Assembly (NCBI RefSeq): GCF_014466955.1
Contig: NZ_AP023396.1
Span: 2,666,001 to 2,730,000, forward strand
Origin: Nocardia wallacei
GTDB lineage: Bacteria > Actinomycetota > Actinomycetes > Mycobacteriales > Mycobacteriaceae
DNA: 64,000 nucleotides
Direction: 5' to 3'
Made by a program: the position numbers and the translations under genes. Below the pieces are notes generated by a model. The model was not told the origin of the DNA. It saw only the letters and a list, made by a program, of their open reading frames with translations, and did no database searches. Positions 7,958 to 17,009 of this stretch are shown piece after piece. Position 1 is the stretch's first letter, and each line of letters starts with the position of its first letter.

Positions 7958-9928
7958 CTAGGCGAGATTCTCGACCGTGACGGGCTCGATGCCCTCGGCA
8001 GCGGGCAGGTCGAAACCGAATACCTGGCCGTAGAAGCTCAATTCGGCGTCCAGCGCCCGGCGGATGTTCTCCGCGCGCCGGAAGCCGTGTTGCTCGCCGT
8101 CGAAAACCAGGTACGCCACCGGGATGCGCCGCTCCCGCAGCGCATCGACGATCATCTGCGACTGATTCGGCGGTACCACCGGATCCGCACTGCCCTGCAA
8201 CACGATCAGGGGTTTGCGGAACCGGTCGACGTGATGGATCGGCGAACGGTCGCGGTAGATGTCGCGCCTGGCCGGATACGCACCGACCAAGCGGTCGAGA
8301 TAGCGGCTTTCGAACTTGTGGGTGTCGGCGGCGAGTGCCTCGAGATCGGCGATACCGAAATGGTCGGCTCCGGCGGCGAACGGGGTGTCCGCGCGGGCCA
8401 GCGCGGCCAGCGTGGTGTAACCGCCGGCGGAGCCGCCGCGGATGGCGAGCCGTCGCGGATCGACCCGGCCGCGCTCGCTCAGCCAGCGGGCCGCGGCGAC
8501 GCAATCGGCCACGTCCACCACACCCCACGCACCCTCCAGCAGTTCGCGGTAGGCGCGGCCGTAACCGGTGGAGCCGGCGTAATTGACGTCGACCACGGCG
8601 AAGCCCCGACTGGTCCAGTACTGGGTCTGCGGTGTCAGCGCGGGCAGCGCGTGCGAGGTCGGCCCGCCGTGCATGAGGACCAGCAGCGGCGGCAGTTCCC
8701 CGGCCGGGCCGCGATACCGGCTGTTCGCGGGCGGGTAGAACAGCGCGTGCGCGGTGCGCGGCGCACCGGTGCGGTCCACCGAGGGAAAGCGGATCGGCTC
8801 GGGCACCGAGACCGAGGCGGAGTCGAGACCGAGCTCACGCGGTGCCCGCAGGGTCTCCACCCGCGTTGTGCCGCCTACGAATTCGATGCGATAGATGCCG
8901 AGTTCGGTAGTGGGCGTGGCCGCCACGACGACCACACTGTCGGCGCCGGCGCGCTCGACCGCGGTGATGACCGAGAAGGGCAGGTCGAGATCGGTCACCG
9001 AGCCGTCCGTGCGGCGCAGGCCGAGGCCGTCGTAACCGTCGCGCCAGCGGGCGAACACGATGCGGCCGTCGGCGAGCACAGTGTAGCGGGCCGAGCCCAA
9101 CTGCCAAGCGGGCATGCCGATTTCGGCGTCCAACTCGATCACGGGCGTGACCGTCGTGCCGGGTGTCCAGCGGTAGAGATTCCACCACCCGCTGCGATCG
9201 GACAGGAACAGCAGCGAGCCGTCGACCTGCCAGCGCGGCTCCAGGACCGACTCGCCCGGCCCGCCCGCGACGACGGTGTCGGCGCCGGTGGCGAGATCGC
9301 GTACCCGCAGCACGGTGTCGTCCCACGGCATGGACGGGTGGTCCCAGGACACCAGCGCGAGCGCGCTCCCGTCCGGGCTCAGCCGGGGCGCGGCGACGAA
9401 ATCCGGCCCGCTCACCAGCACTTCCGGCGGCGACGGCCGATCGGCGGCCAGCCGCACGATCTCGTTGCGGACATCGACCGCGCCGCGCCCGCCGTCGGGG
9501 TGGTGCTCGCGGACGGCCACGACGGTGGCGCCGTCGGGACCGAGGTCGCCGTCGCCGTACCGGTCGCCGCGCGGTGTGGCGGGGACCGGGGTCAGGGGTG
9601 ACGGCACGCCGCCGGGCGCGAGCCGGTACAGCCGCTGGTCGGACCAGTTCGCGAACCAGACCACGCCGTCGCGGACCCACCAAGCCGCGCCGCCGTATTC
9701 GTGCACCGCGGTGCGCGCGTCCATGCCTTCCGGCAGCAGATCGGTGACGGTGCCGTCGGCGGCGCGGCGCACGATCTGGGTCCGGCCGCCCTCGCCGGGA
9801 CGGCCCTCCGACCAGTAGACGTCGGTGCCGTCCACGTGGACGTCCCACAGCCGCACCGCGGCGGCGACGACCAATTCGGAGGTGACGGGGGTCGGCCACG
9901 AGCCGAAGGGCGATTCGGTGATGGTCAC
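7958..9928 (-). CDS. S9 prolyl oligopeptidase family serine peptidase
   Basis: A 656-residue cytoplasmic peptidase. Residues 1 to about 390 form a beta-propeller with repeated strand phrases such as APRLSPDGSALALVSW and FLSDRSGWWNLYRW. The C-terminal alpha/beta-hydrolase domain has the nucleophile motif GGSAGG near residue 500, the acid in GSADPVVPP and the histidine in GEQHGFR. It is likely an acylaminoacyl- or dipeptidyl-peptidase-type enzyme acting on short peptides. No signal peptide is visible. GTG 9928 starts the frame; the gene converges on the MFS gene with a 9-bp gap. Confidence 0.88.
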   Translation of the reverse strand: MTITESPFGSWPTPVTSELVVAAAVRLWDVHVDGTDVYWSEGRPGEGGRTQIVRRAADGTVTDLLPEGMDARTAVHEYGGAAWWVRDGVVWFANWSDQRLYRLAPGGVPSPLTPVPATPRGDRYGDGDLGPDGATVVAVREHHPDGGRGAVDVRNEIVRLAADRPSPPEVLVSGPDFVAAPRLSPDGSALALVSWDHPSMPWDDTVLRVRDLATGADTVVAGGPGESVLEPRWQVDGSLLFLSDRSGWWNLYRWTPGTTVTPVIELDAEIGMPAWQLGSARYTVLADGRIVFARWRDGYDGLGLRRTDGSVTDLDLPFSVITAVERAGADSVVVVAATPTTELGIYRIEFVGGTTRVETLRAPRELGLDSASVSVPEPIRFPSVDRTGAPRTAHALFYPPANSRYRGPAGELPPLLVLMHGGPTSHALPALTPQTQYWTSRGFAVVDVNYAGSTGYGRAYRELLEGAWGVVDVADCVAAARWLSERGRVDPRRLAIRGGSAGGYTTLAALARADTPFAAGADHFGIADLEALAADTHKFESRYLDRLVGAYPARRDIYRDRSPIHHVDRFRKPLIVLQGSADPVVPPNQSQMIVDALRERRIPVAYLVFDGEQHGFRRAENIRRALDAELSFYGQVFGFDLPAAEGIEPVTVENLA

Positions 9929-9942
9929 CGGCTCAGGTTAGA

Positions 9943-10818
9943 TCAGGCGCGCCCACCCGCATCGGCGGCGCGGGGCACGAGGTGGCGGGTGTGGGCGTAG
10001 ACCGCGGCGTGCACGCGGTCGCGGACGCCGAGTTTCGACAGCACGTGGGAGACATGGGTTTTGACGGTCTGCTCGCCGATGCCGAGCAGTTCGGCGATCT
10101 CCGGGTTGGTGTGGGCGCGGGCGATCAGCTGCAGGATCTCGTGTTCGCGCGTGGTGAGCGACTCGGCTTCCGGCGCGGGCGCGAAGGGCTCGATGCCGTG
10201 GGCCAAGCGGGTGACCAGGCGGCTGGTCAGGCGCGGGTCGATCAGCGCGTCCTGGTGCGCGGCCCGGCGGATGGCCGCGACGAGCCGGTCGGCGGCCAGG
10301 TCCTTGGTGAGGAACCCGCTGGCGCCGAGACACAACGCGCGATACAGGTTCTCCTCGGTGGCGTGCTCGGTGAAGGTGAGCAGCCGGGTACGGTCGGCGA
10401 GGGCAGGTTCGGCGGCGAGGGCGTCGTCCGGATCGGGGGTGTCGAGATCCAGGACCGCCACATCGGGCCGCAGCCGCCGGATGTCGGCGGATGCGGTGGC
10501 CGCGCGGACCTCCGCGACGCAGTGCAGGTCGGGCTGCGCGCCGACGACGGCTCGCACACCGGCCCGGAAGACCACCTGATCGCCCGCGATCACCACCGAG
10601 ATCGTCGAGGTCCGGGTGGCGGGCCGGGGAGCGGTGTCGGAGCTTGCGGAAGGCGTTGGCGTACAGCCGGTTTCGCCTTGCCCCTGAGCGCTCTCGGTGC
10701 GACCCCCGAGCGTGGTGTCGGCGTGCGCGCAGCCCGCCGTGAGCATCGTGGCGGTCGCCGCGAGCGCCAGCGAGGACGCCGCCCGGGCCAGCAGACGTCG
10801 CGAGGAATTGGTGGCCAT
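9943..10818 (-). CDS. LuxR/NarL-type response regulator with N-terminal lipoprotein signal
   Basis: The 291-residue frame is odd. Residues 1-34 look like a lipoprotein signal: SRRLLARAASSLALAATATMLTAGC has a twin arginine, a hydrophobic stretch and lipobox LTAGC. A low-complexity linker follows, then a receiver domain (about 75-195; phosphoacceptor in VAVLDLDTP, conserved Lys in GFLTKDL) and a LuxR helix-turn-helix (about 225-285, LTTREHEILQLIARAHTNPEIAELLGI). The usual acidic pair near the receiver start is reduced to AGDQ. ATG 10818 lies 23 bp after the secY-like stop with GGAGGGG 13-15 bases upstream; an internal GTG at 10596 or 10593 would give a normal cytoplasmic regulator. Both forms are possible. 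Confidence 0.75.
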   Translation of the reverse strand: MATNSSRRLLARAASSLALAATATMLTAGCAHADTTLGGRTESAQGQGETGCTPTPSASSDTAPRPATRTSTISVVIAGDQVVFRAGVRAVVGAQPDLHCVAEVRAATASADIRRLRPDVAVLDLDTPDPDDALAAEPALADRTRLLTFTEHATEENLYRALCLGASGFLTKDLAADRLVAAIRRAAHQDALIDPRLTSRLVTRLAHGIEPFAPAPEAESLTTREHEILQLIARAHTNPEIAELLGIGEQTVKTHVSHVLSKLGVRDRVHAAVYAHTRHLVPRAADAGGRA

Positions 10819-10841
10819 GGTCGTCCGACTGCCCCTCCGGT

Positions 10842-12152
10842 TCAGCGCAGGAAGCCGGTGTAGTTCCTGCTCATCAGTTGGCTCTCGATCTGCTTGATCG
10901 TATCCAGCCCGACGCTCACCACGATGAGTGTCGAGCTGCCCGCGAACATCAGATTCTGCGCCGAACCGGTCGCGCCCAGGCTCAACACCAGATTCGGCAG
11001 CACCGCGACCGTGCCCAGATAGAGCGAACCGGGCAGCGTGATCCGGCCGAGTACCCGGCTCAACCGGTCGGCGGTCGGCGCGCCGGGGCGGTAGCCCGGG
11101 ATGAAGCCGCCGAACTTCTTCATCTCCTCCGCGCGCTCCCGCGGGTTGAAGGTGATCGCGACATAGAAGTAGGTGAAGAACAGGATGAGCGCGAAATAGA
11201 CGGCGATGTACACCGGGCTGCCCGCGTCGGCCAGATACCGCCGCACCATCGCCTGCCATCGGCTCGAATCATGCTGCGCCAGTTGGGTTATCAGGTTCGG
11301 CAGGTACAGCAGCGAGGACGCGAAGATCACCGGGACGACACCGGCCTGGTTGACCTTCAACGGCAGATACGTCGAGGAACCGCCGTACATCTTGCGGCCC
11401 ACCACGCGCTTGGCGTACTGCACCGGAATCCGGCGCTGCCCCTGCTCGACGAAGATCACCGCCACGATCACCCCGAACGCGCCGAAGCAGACCAGGCCGA
11501 AGATCAATCCGCCCTTGCTGTCCAGGATCGCCCTGCCCTCGCCGGGGATGCGGGCCGCGATGCCCGCGAAGATCAGCAGCGACATGCCGTTGCCGACACC
11601 GCGTTCGGTGATCTGCTCGCCGAACCACATCACCAGCGCCGCGCCGGCGGTCATCACCAGCACGATGATGATCATTCCGAAGATGCTGTCGTCGGCGAGA
11701 ATTCGCTCCGGGCAGTTCGGCAGGAGATGCCCGCGTCCGGCCAGCGCGACCAGGCCGGTGGCGTGCAGGATCGCCAGCGCGACCGACAGATACCGGGTGT
11801 ACTGGCCGATCGTGGCCTGCCCGGTCGGGCCTTGTGTGCGCAGCTCGTCGAAGCGCGGGATCACGACCGTGAGCAGCTGCGTGATGATGCTCGCGGTGAT
11901 GTAGGGCACGATGCCGACCGCGAACACCGACAGTTGCAGCATGGCGCCACCGGAGAACAGGTTGATCAGCTGGTAGATCCCGGTGTCCTCGCCGCCGGAG
12001 AGCTGATCGACGCAGTGCCGGATCGCCCGGTAGTCCACGCCCGGCGAGGGCAGTGCGGCACCGAGCCGGTACGACGCGATCAGGCCCAGCGTGAAGAGGA
12101 TCTTCCGCCGCAGGTCCGGGGCACGGAAAGCCGACACCAAGGCGGAAAGCAC
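10842..12152 (-). CDS. secY: SecY paralogue (preprotein translocase channel)
   Basis: A full-length 436-residue SecY with ten expected membrane segments. Visible hallmarks are LFSGGAMLQLSVFAVGIVPYITASII, the cytoplasmic loop ERGVGNGMSLLIFAGI, QAGVVPVIFASSLL and NPRERAEEMKKFGGFIPG. GTG 12152 has GAGGAGG upstream. The neighbours are not ribosomal genes, adk or map, so this is not the housekeeping spc-operon copy but probably a second SecY; no secA2 or accessory Sec gene is in the window. It is followed after 23 bp by the signal-bearing response regulator, suggesting a two-gene operon. Confidence 0.88.
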   Translation of the reverse strand: MLSALVSAFRAPDLRRKILFTLGLIASYRLGAALPSPGVDYRAIRHCVDQLSGGEDTGIYQLINLFSGGAMLQLSVFAVGIVPYITASIITQLLTVVIPRFDELRTQGPTGQATIGQYTRYLSVALAILHATGLVALAGRGHLLPNCPERILADDSIFGMIIIVLVMTAGAALVMWFGEQITERGVGNGMSLLIFAGIAARIPGEGRAILDSKGGLIFGLVCFGAFGVIVAVIFVEQGQRRIPVQYAKRVVGRKMYGGSSTYLPLKVNQAGVVPVIFASSLLYLPNLITQLAQHDSSRWQAMVRRYLADAGSPVYIAVYFALILFFTYFYVAITFNPRERAEEMKKFGGFIPGYRPGAPTADRLSRVLGRITLPGSLYLGTVAVLPNLVLSLGATGSAQNLMFAGSSTLIVVSVGLDTIKQIESQLMSRNYTGFLR

Positions 12153-12319
12153 GGATCCTCCTCATGAACGATGGTCACGAGGTCCCGACGGTACGCAGCG
12201 GGCGCGGCCGCCGACGTCGCCCACGAGGTCGACTTCCGCCTCCCCCGACAGCGGGAGACGCACGCGCGCAGGCGGATCCGTTCCGCGTCGGCGGGACCAC
12301 GGGGACAGCGCCGGTGGTG

Positions 12320-14230
12320 TCACCCCTTCGCGTCGATGAGCTGCCGGTAGCGCGGATTTCGGGCGAGGAGTTCGGTGTGGGGGCCGGTATCGCTGATTCT
12401 GCCGTCCGCGAGGAGGACGACGGTGTCGGCTTCGCGGATGGTCGACAGGCGGTGGGCGATGACCAGCAGCGCGCACTCCGCTCGAACGGCCTGGATGGTC
12501 ACGTGCAGGGCGCGTTCGGTCTCGGCGTCGAGCATGGCGGTGGGTTCGTCCAGCAGCATCAGCACCGGGCGCCGGATCAGCGCGCGCGCCAGGGCCACGC
12601 GCTGCCGTTCGCCGCCGGAGAGGAGTACGCCGTGCTCGCCGACGGAAGTGTCGAGGCCGCGGGGCAACCGGGCGACGAGGTCGGACAGACCGGCGAGTTT
12701 CAATGCGCGCTCCAGCTCGTCGTCGGACAGGCCGGGTTCCCGGTAGGTGAGATTGTCTCGGAGACTTCCGAACAGCAGCGGGGCGTTCTGTTCCAGCAGG
12801 CTGATATCCGAGCGCCATTCCCGCCGCGAGCGCTGCGAGTACGAGCGGCCGCTCAGCAGAATGTCACCGCCGTCCGGTTCGTAGAATCTGCTCACCAAGG
12901 AGAACACCGTGGACTTACCGGCGCCCGAATGGCCGACGAGGACTACGTGGCCGTGTGCCGGTACCGAGAAGGTCACGCCGTCGAGAACCTTTCGCTCGCC
13001 GTAGGAGAAACGCACGTTGCGGAATTCGAGGGCGGCAACGCCGTTCTGCGCAGTGTTCTCGAATGTCGTGGGCGCCGGGCCGATGTCGTCGTGTTTCTCT
13101 GCGGGCAGTTCGAGTGTCGAAGTTATCCGGCGGAGCGCGCCCAGGGCTCTTTGCAGCTCGACGGAGCCGTTGAACAGATCGCCGACCGGGATCAGCAGGT
13201 TCATCGCGAGCAGCATCATCGATACGAGATCGCTCAACTCCATCTGCCGATGCGCTACCCGGACGCCACCGACCAGCAACGACACCACGAACGAACCCGT
13301 CACCGCCAGGTGCATGGCCGGATTGCCCAGCGCCTTCAGCCGGGCGGCCCGCAGTCCGGCGGAGAACGCCGCGCCGGCCAGTTCGGTCAAGCGCTCGTGC
13401 TCCCGGTCCTCGGCATTGTTGACCTTGACCGTGCGCAGCCCGGTGAGCGCCCGCTCGATATCCGCCGACAGCGCCCCGACACTGTCCTGCAGGCGCGTCG
13501 AGGCCACCTCGATCCGCGTCATCACCAGCAACATCGCGCCCGCGGCCACACCGACGGTGACGATCACGATCGAGAACAGCACCCAATCGAGACAGATCAT
13601 CACCGCGACGGTCCCGACCAGCGTGATCGTGCCGGTGAGCAGCTGCACGAGACTGGTGCCCACGGCATTGCGCACCACTGTGGCATCCAGTGTCACCCGC
13701 GAGATCAGATCCCCGACCCGCAGCGATTCCAGGGTAGGAATCCGCAACCTCAGCAGGTGCCCGGCCAAGCGGTCACGAACCGTCAAAAGGACGGATTCAC
13801 TGGACCTTTCGAGAATGTAGACGCCACCGGTATCGACGACAGCGTGCAGCAGGTACGCTCCGACGAGCGCGGCAAGAGACCACGCCATGGTCTCACCCGC
13901 CACCGCGTCCCGGACCACACGTCCCGCCAGCAGCGGCTGCGCCAATGCCGACCCGGTACCCGTCAGCAGCAGCGCCGTCGCCACCAGCAGCGATTTCCGC
14001 TGCGGCGCAATCAATTCGAGTAACTCGCGCATTCTGCGCAACCACGAATCGCCCGGCCGGACGTCGTCGCCCCTCGCGGTCTCCCCCTGAACAGCCCTGT
14101 CTCCCACCACATCCCACAACGTAGCCGACCGCCGAGCGGTACGGGCACGGTCGGCACCCGGCTCATACGCTCCGGCCGACGGCGGCGCGCCATTCCCAAC
14201 GAACGCCGGGACCGCTAGCATTGTCCGCAC
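12320..14230 (-). CDS. ABC exporter, fused membrane-ATPase (MsbA/LmrA type)
   Basis: A half-transporter of up to 636 residues. Six membrane segments start near residue 80 (SLLVATALLLTGTG...). The ATPase domain from about 390 has Walker A GHSGAGKST, signature LSGGERQRVALARAL, Walker B VLMLLDEPTA and the switch histidine in IAHRLST. The first 66 residues are hydrophilic and no candidate start has a clear ribosome-binding site; GTG 14110 or ATG 14032 are also possible. The substrate is unknown. It is the only multidrug/peptide-type ABC exporter in the window, so it is a candidate, unlinked exporter for the lasso peptide, but 7 kb and many genes separate them. Confidence 0.85.
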   Translation of the reverse strand: MRTMLAVPAFVGNGAPPSAGAYEPGADRARTARRSATLWDVVGDRAVQGETARGDDVRPGDSWLRRMRELLELIAPQRKSLLVATALLLTGTGSALAQPLLAGRVVRDAVAGETMAWSLAALVGAYLLHAVVDTGGVYILERSSESVLLTVRDRLAGHLLRLRIPTLESLRVGDLISRVTLDATVVRNAVGTSLVQLLTGTITLVGTVAVMICLDWVLFSIVIVTVGVAAGAMLLVMTRIEVASTRLQDSVGALSADIERALTGLRTVKVNNAEDREHERLTELAGAAFSAGLRAARLKALGNPAMHLAVTGSFVVSLLVGGVRVAHRQMELSDLVSMMLLAMNLLIPVGDLFNGSVELQRALGALRRITSTLELPAEKHDDIGPAPTTFENTAQNGVAALEFRNVRFSYGERKVLDGVTFSVPAHGHVVLVGHSGAGKSTVFSLVSRFYEPDGGDILLSGRSYSQRSRREWRSDISLLEQNAPLLFGSLRDNLTYREPGLSDDELERALKLAGLSDLVARLPRGLDTSVGEHGVLLSGGERQRVALARALIRRPVLMLLDEPTAMLDAETERALHVTIQAVRAECALLVIAHRLSTIREADTVVLLADGRISDTGPHTELLARNPRYRQLIDAKG

Positions 14231-14334
14231 GGCACGCTCGGGTGTGGTCTGTAACGCGTCGCCGTAAGTATCTGCCGCATGACTGTTCGGTGCACCGACT
14301 CTTCCGCACTACGAGAATGCGATCAGGGGGAATT

Positions 14335-15213
14335 ATGTTCACAGGACGTACGTCTTGGCCTTCGCACCGTCCGCTCGCCGCGCCCGCGCTGGCGGAGTAC
14401 AAGAACAGGCTGGTGCTGGTGTGGTCCACCCGGGACGGCACCATGTACATGGCGTCCGGGATGGAGACCGACGGTGTAGTCGATGCGAAGCCGCTGCCGG
14501 CCGATACCAGCCTGCAGCGGCCGTCCCTGGCCGCCCACCCCGACGACGGCAGGCTGTATCTCGGCTATACGCGCACGGACGGCCGGATATGGCTGGCGTG
14601 GTCGGACAACGGCGTCGACTACAACGATCGCCGCCCCTGGCTGCAACCGCCGATCGGCGGCCCCGCGATAGTGTCCGACAATGTCACTTTCTGGCTCGGC
14701 TATACCGAACAGGGCAGTCAGGCCGTACAGGTGGTGCAATCGCAGAATCCGACGTTCTTCGAAACATACGTGAGTCCCACCCCCACCGAATACAGCGTGG
14801 ACACACCGGCATTGCTGCTCCATCCGTCCAGGGGTGGGCTGCTGGCGTGGACGAGCGTCGACGTCGCCGGTCGGCACCTCAACGCGCGCTTCCTCGGTAT
14901 CGGCGCACCCCCGACCCTCGGCATCTTCAGTGACACGCTGATCGGCGGGCCCAACCTGTTCACCATCGGCGGCCGCAGCGTAGCTGGATACACGGGCCGC
15001 AACACGAACATCTACATGGTCTTCGATATCGACAATCTGGACGAGGCACGGTCGGAGCGCTGGAAATTCGCCGACACCAGCCCGTGGCCGCCCGCCGTCG
15101 CCACGGTCGACGGCACGACCTACGTCGCCTGGTTCAGCACCGGCGGCGACAACGACCTCAACTTCGCCGATCTCGGCTCGATGCCGACCATCTACCGGGG
15201 TGACAGCGGGTGA
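14335..15213 (+). CDS. beta-propeller-like protein of unknown function
   Basis: I do not recognise a named family. The 292-residue protein consists of about five to six repeats of some 45 residues that follow a propeller pattern, for example LVLVWSTRDGTMYMASG, LYLGYTRTDGRIWLAWSDNG, VTFWLGYTEQGSQAVQVVQS and TYVAWFSTGGDNDLNFADL. This resembles sialidase-type or lectin-type propellers. There is no signal peptide and no obvious catalytic cluster, so a carbohydrate- or protein-binding role is an inference. ATG 14335 was chosen over the upstream frame because AGGGGGA lies seven bases before it. Confidence 0.65.
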   Translation: MFTGRTSWPSHRPLAAPALAEYKNRLVLVWSTRDGTMYMASGMETDGVVDAKPLPADTSLQRPSLAAHPDDGRLYLGYTRTDGRIWLAWSDNGVDYNDRRPWLQPPIGGPAIVSDNVTFWLGYTEQGSQAVQVVQSQNPTFFETYVSPTPTEYSVDTPALLLHPSRGGLLAWTSVDVAGRHLNARFLGIGAPPTLGIFSDTLIGGPNLFTIGGRSVAGYTGRNTNIYMVFDIDNLDEARSERWKFADTSPWPPAVATVDGTTYVAWFSTGGDNDLNFADLGSMPTIYRGDSG

Positions 15214-15285
15214 GCGAGCCCGCGGGCACTGCCCGAATCTGTGAGCGTGGCCTCATGGTCCAGGGAGTCGCGGCGGTGCTCGGGC

Positions 15286-15316
15286 TTGACCTTGTCACTG
15301 TGACAAGGCCTTCACT
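15286..15316 (+). promoter_or_regulatory. MerR-type promoter with 19-bp palindromic operator
   Basis: TTGACC (15286-15291) and TTCACT (15311-15316) act as -35 and -10 elements with a 19-bp spacer, the over-long spacing typical of MerR-controlled promoters. The operator at 15290-15308 has perfect 9-bp arms (CCTTGTCAC / GTGACAAGG) around a central T. The ribosome-binding site of the HEAT-repeat gene follows at 15324-15328. The regulator is probably the MerR-HEAT protein encoded second in the operon. Confidence 0.75.
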
Positions 15317-15336
15317 GGGTGCCGGAGGTGGTTCCC

Positions 15337-16011
15337 ATGGCATCGATGGACGGAAACGCACAGGACGTGCGGCTGCTGGAGGGGTTGGCGGCCGCGAATT
15401 CGTCGACACGGCTCGCGGCGGCGCTGGCGATCGGCACGCGAGGGGAGGGCGATTTCGCGGATGCGCTCGTGGCGCGGTGCGCGGTCGAGCCGGACTTCTT
15501 CGTGCGCGACATGCTGACGTGGGCGTTGACCCGCCTGCCGACGGAGCGGACGCTGCCGAAGCTGCTCGCCGAACTCCGGTCCGAGCGTGCGCAGGCGCGC
15601 AGCCAGGCATTGCATACGCTGTCCAAGATCGGGGACGGCGCGGCGTGGCCGGCGATCACGCCGTCGCTGCTGCGCGACCCCGACGACGAGGTCGCGCGCA
15701 GTGCGTGGCGGGCCGCGGTGGTGCTGGTGCCGGACAACGAAAAGGAAAGGCTGGCAAGCGAACTGGCTACCCAGATGGGGCGCGGTGACCGGGAGGTACG
15801 GCTGAGTCTGAGCCGTGCCCTGGTCGCGCTCGGCGACGTGATCGAGCCGGTCCTGCACACGGCCGCGACCGGCGCGGACCCGGAGGTGCGCGCGCATGCG
15901 CGAGCCACCGAGCGGTTGCTGCGTGATCCGGATGCCGGATTCGACCTCGCCGTGGACCAGGCCAGGCGGGTGGTCGCGCTCGGCCCCGAGCGAGCGGAGT
16001 CCGCGTGCTGA
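15337..16011 (+). CDS. HEAT-repeat protein
   Basis: A 224-residue all-helical solenoid protein made of HEAT/PBS-lyase-like repeats of about 30 residues (LAAALAIGTRGEGDFADAL, VRDMLTWALTRLPTERTLPKLL, ARSQALHTLSKIGDGAAWPAI, VRLSLSRALVALGDVIEPVL). Such proteins are scaffolds without catalysis. GTG 15319 is possible, but ATG 15337 has GGAGG at the right distance. The 3' end overlaps the start of the MerR-HEAT gene by 7 bp, and both share the MerR promoter upstream. The C-terminal domain of that regulator is built from the same kind of repeat, so the two may bind each other or a common partner. Confidence 0.82.
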   Translation: MASMDGNAQDVRLLEGLAAANSSTRLAAALAIGTRGEGDFADALVARCAVEPDFFVRDMLTWALTRLPTERTLPKLLAELRSERAQARSQALHTLSKIGDGAAWPAITPSLLRDPDDEVARSAWRAAVVLVPDNEKERLASELATQMGRGDREVRLSLSRALVALGDVIEPVLHTAATGADPEVRAHARATERLLRDPDAGFDLAVDQARRVVALGPERAESAC

Positions 16012-17009
16012 TCGGCGAGGTGGCGCGGCGCTCGGGCGTGAGCGCCCGGATGCTGCGCCACTACGATTCGCTCGGGCTGGTGCGGCCGACCGGCCGCACC
16101 GTCGGCGGCTACCGCGAGTACGCCCCCGCCGACATCCGGCGGATCTTCCAGGTGGAGGGGCTGCGGTCGCTGGGACTGTCGCTGAGCCAGATCGGCCGCG
16201 CCCTCGACGATCCCGGCTTCACCTTCGCCGCGCTGGTCGGTGACCTCATCCGCCGGTCCGAGGAGCGACTGAGCCGCGAGCGCGAGCTCCTCGACCGGCT
16301 GCGCGCGGTCGACGCGGCCGAGCCCGCCGACTGGCAGGACGTCCTGCGCCTGGTCGCGCTGCTGCACGGCCTGGGATCCCGGGACGCCGCCCGGCGACAG
16401 CAGGCCGTCCTCGCCCCGGCCGAGGACGCCGCGGTGCCCGCCGAACTGCTCGCCGAAGCGGTACTCGCCGAACCGGATGCGAACGTCGCGGGGGCGCTGC
16501 GCTGGGCGCTGGCGCGCACCGGCGACGACGGGGTGGCGACCGTGGCCGCCGGAATGAACTCCCCGGACGCCGATGTCCGGCGCCGTGCGGTCCTGGCGCT
16601 CGCCGAGCTGCCCGGCGAGCGAGCGAACGCGGTGCTCACCGACGCGCTCACCGACGACGACCCGGTGATCCGCCGACATGCCGCGCTCGCGCTCGGCGCC
16701 CGCGGCGAGACCCGGGCCGTACCGGCGCTGGTGGCCACGATCGTCGCGGGCCCCAACGACGTCGAGGCCGCCGAACTGCTGGGCGCGCTGGCGTCGGACC
16801 CCAACTGGGCGCAGCGGATCATGACCGCGCTGACCGCCGAACTCGCCGCGCCGACCGCCGCCGCCGCGGCCCGGATCCGCCTCACCCAGGCCCTCGCCGA
16901 GATGCCGGGAACCATCGCGCTGGGCACCCTCCGGCAACTGACCCGCGACCCCGACCGCGCCGTCTCGTTGATCGCCACGGCACTCGTGGACCGGCTGGAA
17001 CAGTCTTGA
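16005..17009 (+). CDS. MerR regulator with C-terminal HEAT repeats
   Basis: A 334-residue regulator. Residues 1-70 are a MerR winged helix (MLIGEVARRSGVSARMLRHYDSLGLVRP, then GYREYAPADIRRIFQVEGLRSLGLSL), followed by the dimerising coiled coil (about 80-105). From about 115 to the end the ligand domain is replaced by HEAT repeats (VRRRAVLALAELPG, IRRHAALALGARGETRAVPAL). GTG 16005 overlaps the upstream stop. This architecture suggests control by a bound protein rather than a small molecule. Its last codons are the first unit of a 35-bp tandem array. Confidence 0.85.
   Translation: MLIGEVARRSGVSARMLRHYDSLGLVRPTGRTVGGYREYAPADIRRIFQVEGLRSLGLSLSQIGRALDDPGFTFAALVGDLIRRSEERLSRERELLDRLRAVDAAEPADWQDVLRLVALLHGLGSRDAARRQQAVLAPAEDAAVPAELLAEAVLAEPDANVAGALRWALARTGDDGVATVAAGMNSPDADVRRRAVLALAELPGERANAVLTDALTDDDPVIRRHAALALGARGETRAVPALVATIVAGPNDVEAAELLGALASDPNWAQRIMTALTAELAAPTAAAAARIRLTQALAEMPGTIALGTLRQLTRDPDRAVSLIATALVDRLEQS

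Noticed and set aside
9943..11259. Extended response regulator (438 aa)
   Set aside because: The extension runs antisense-in-frame through the SecY gene's other frame; the start at 10818 has a ribosome-binding site.
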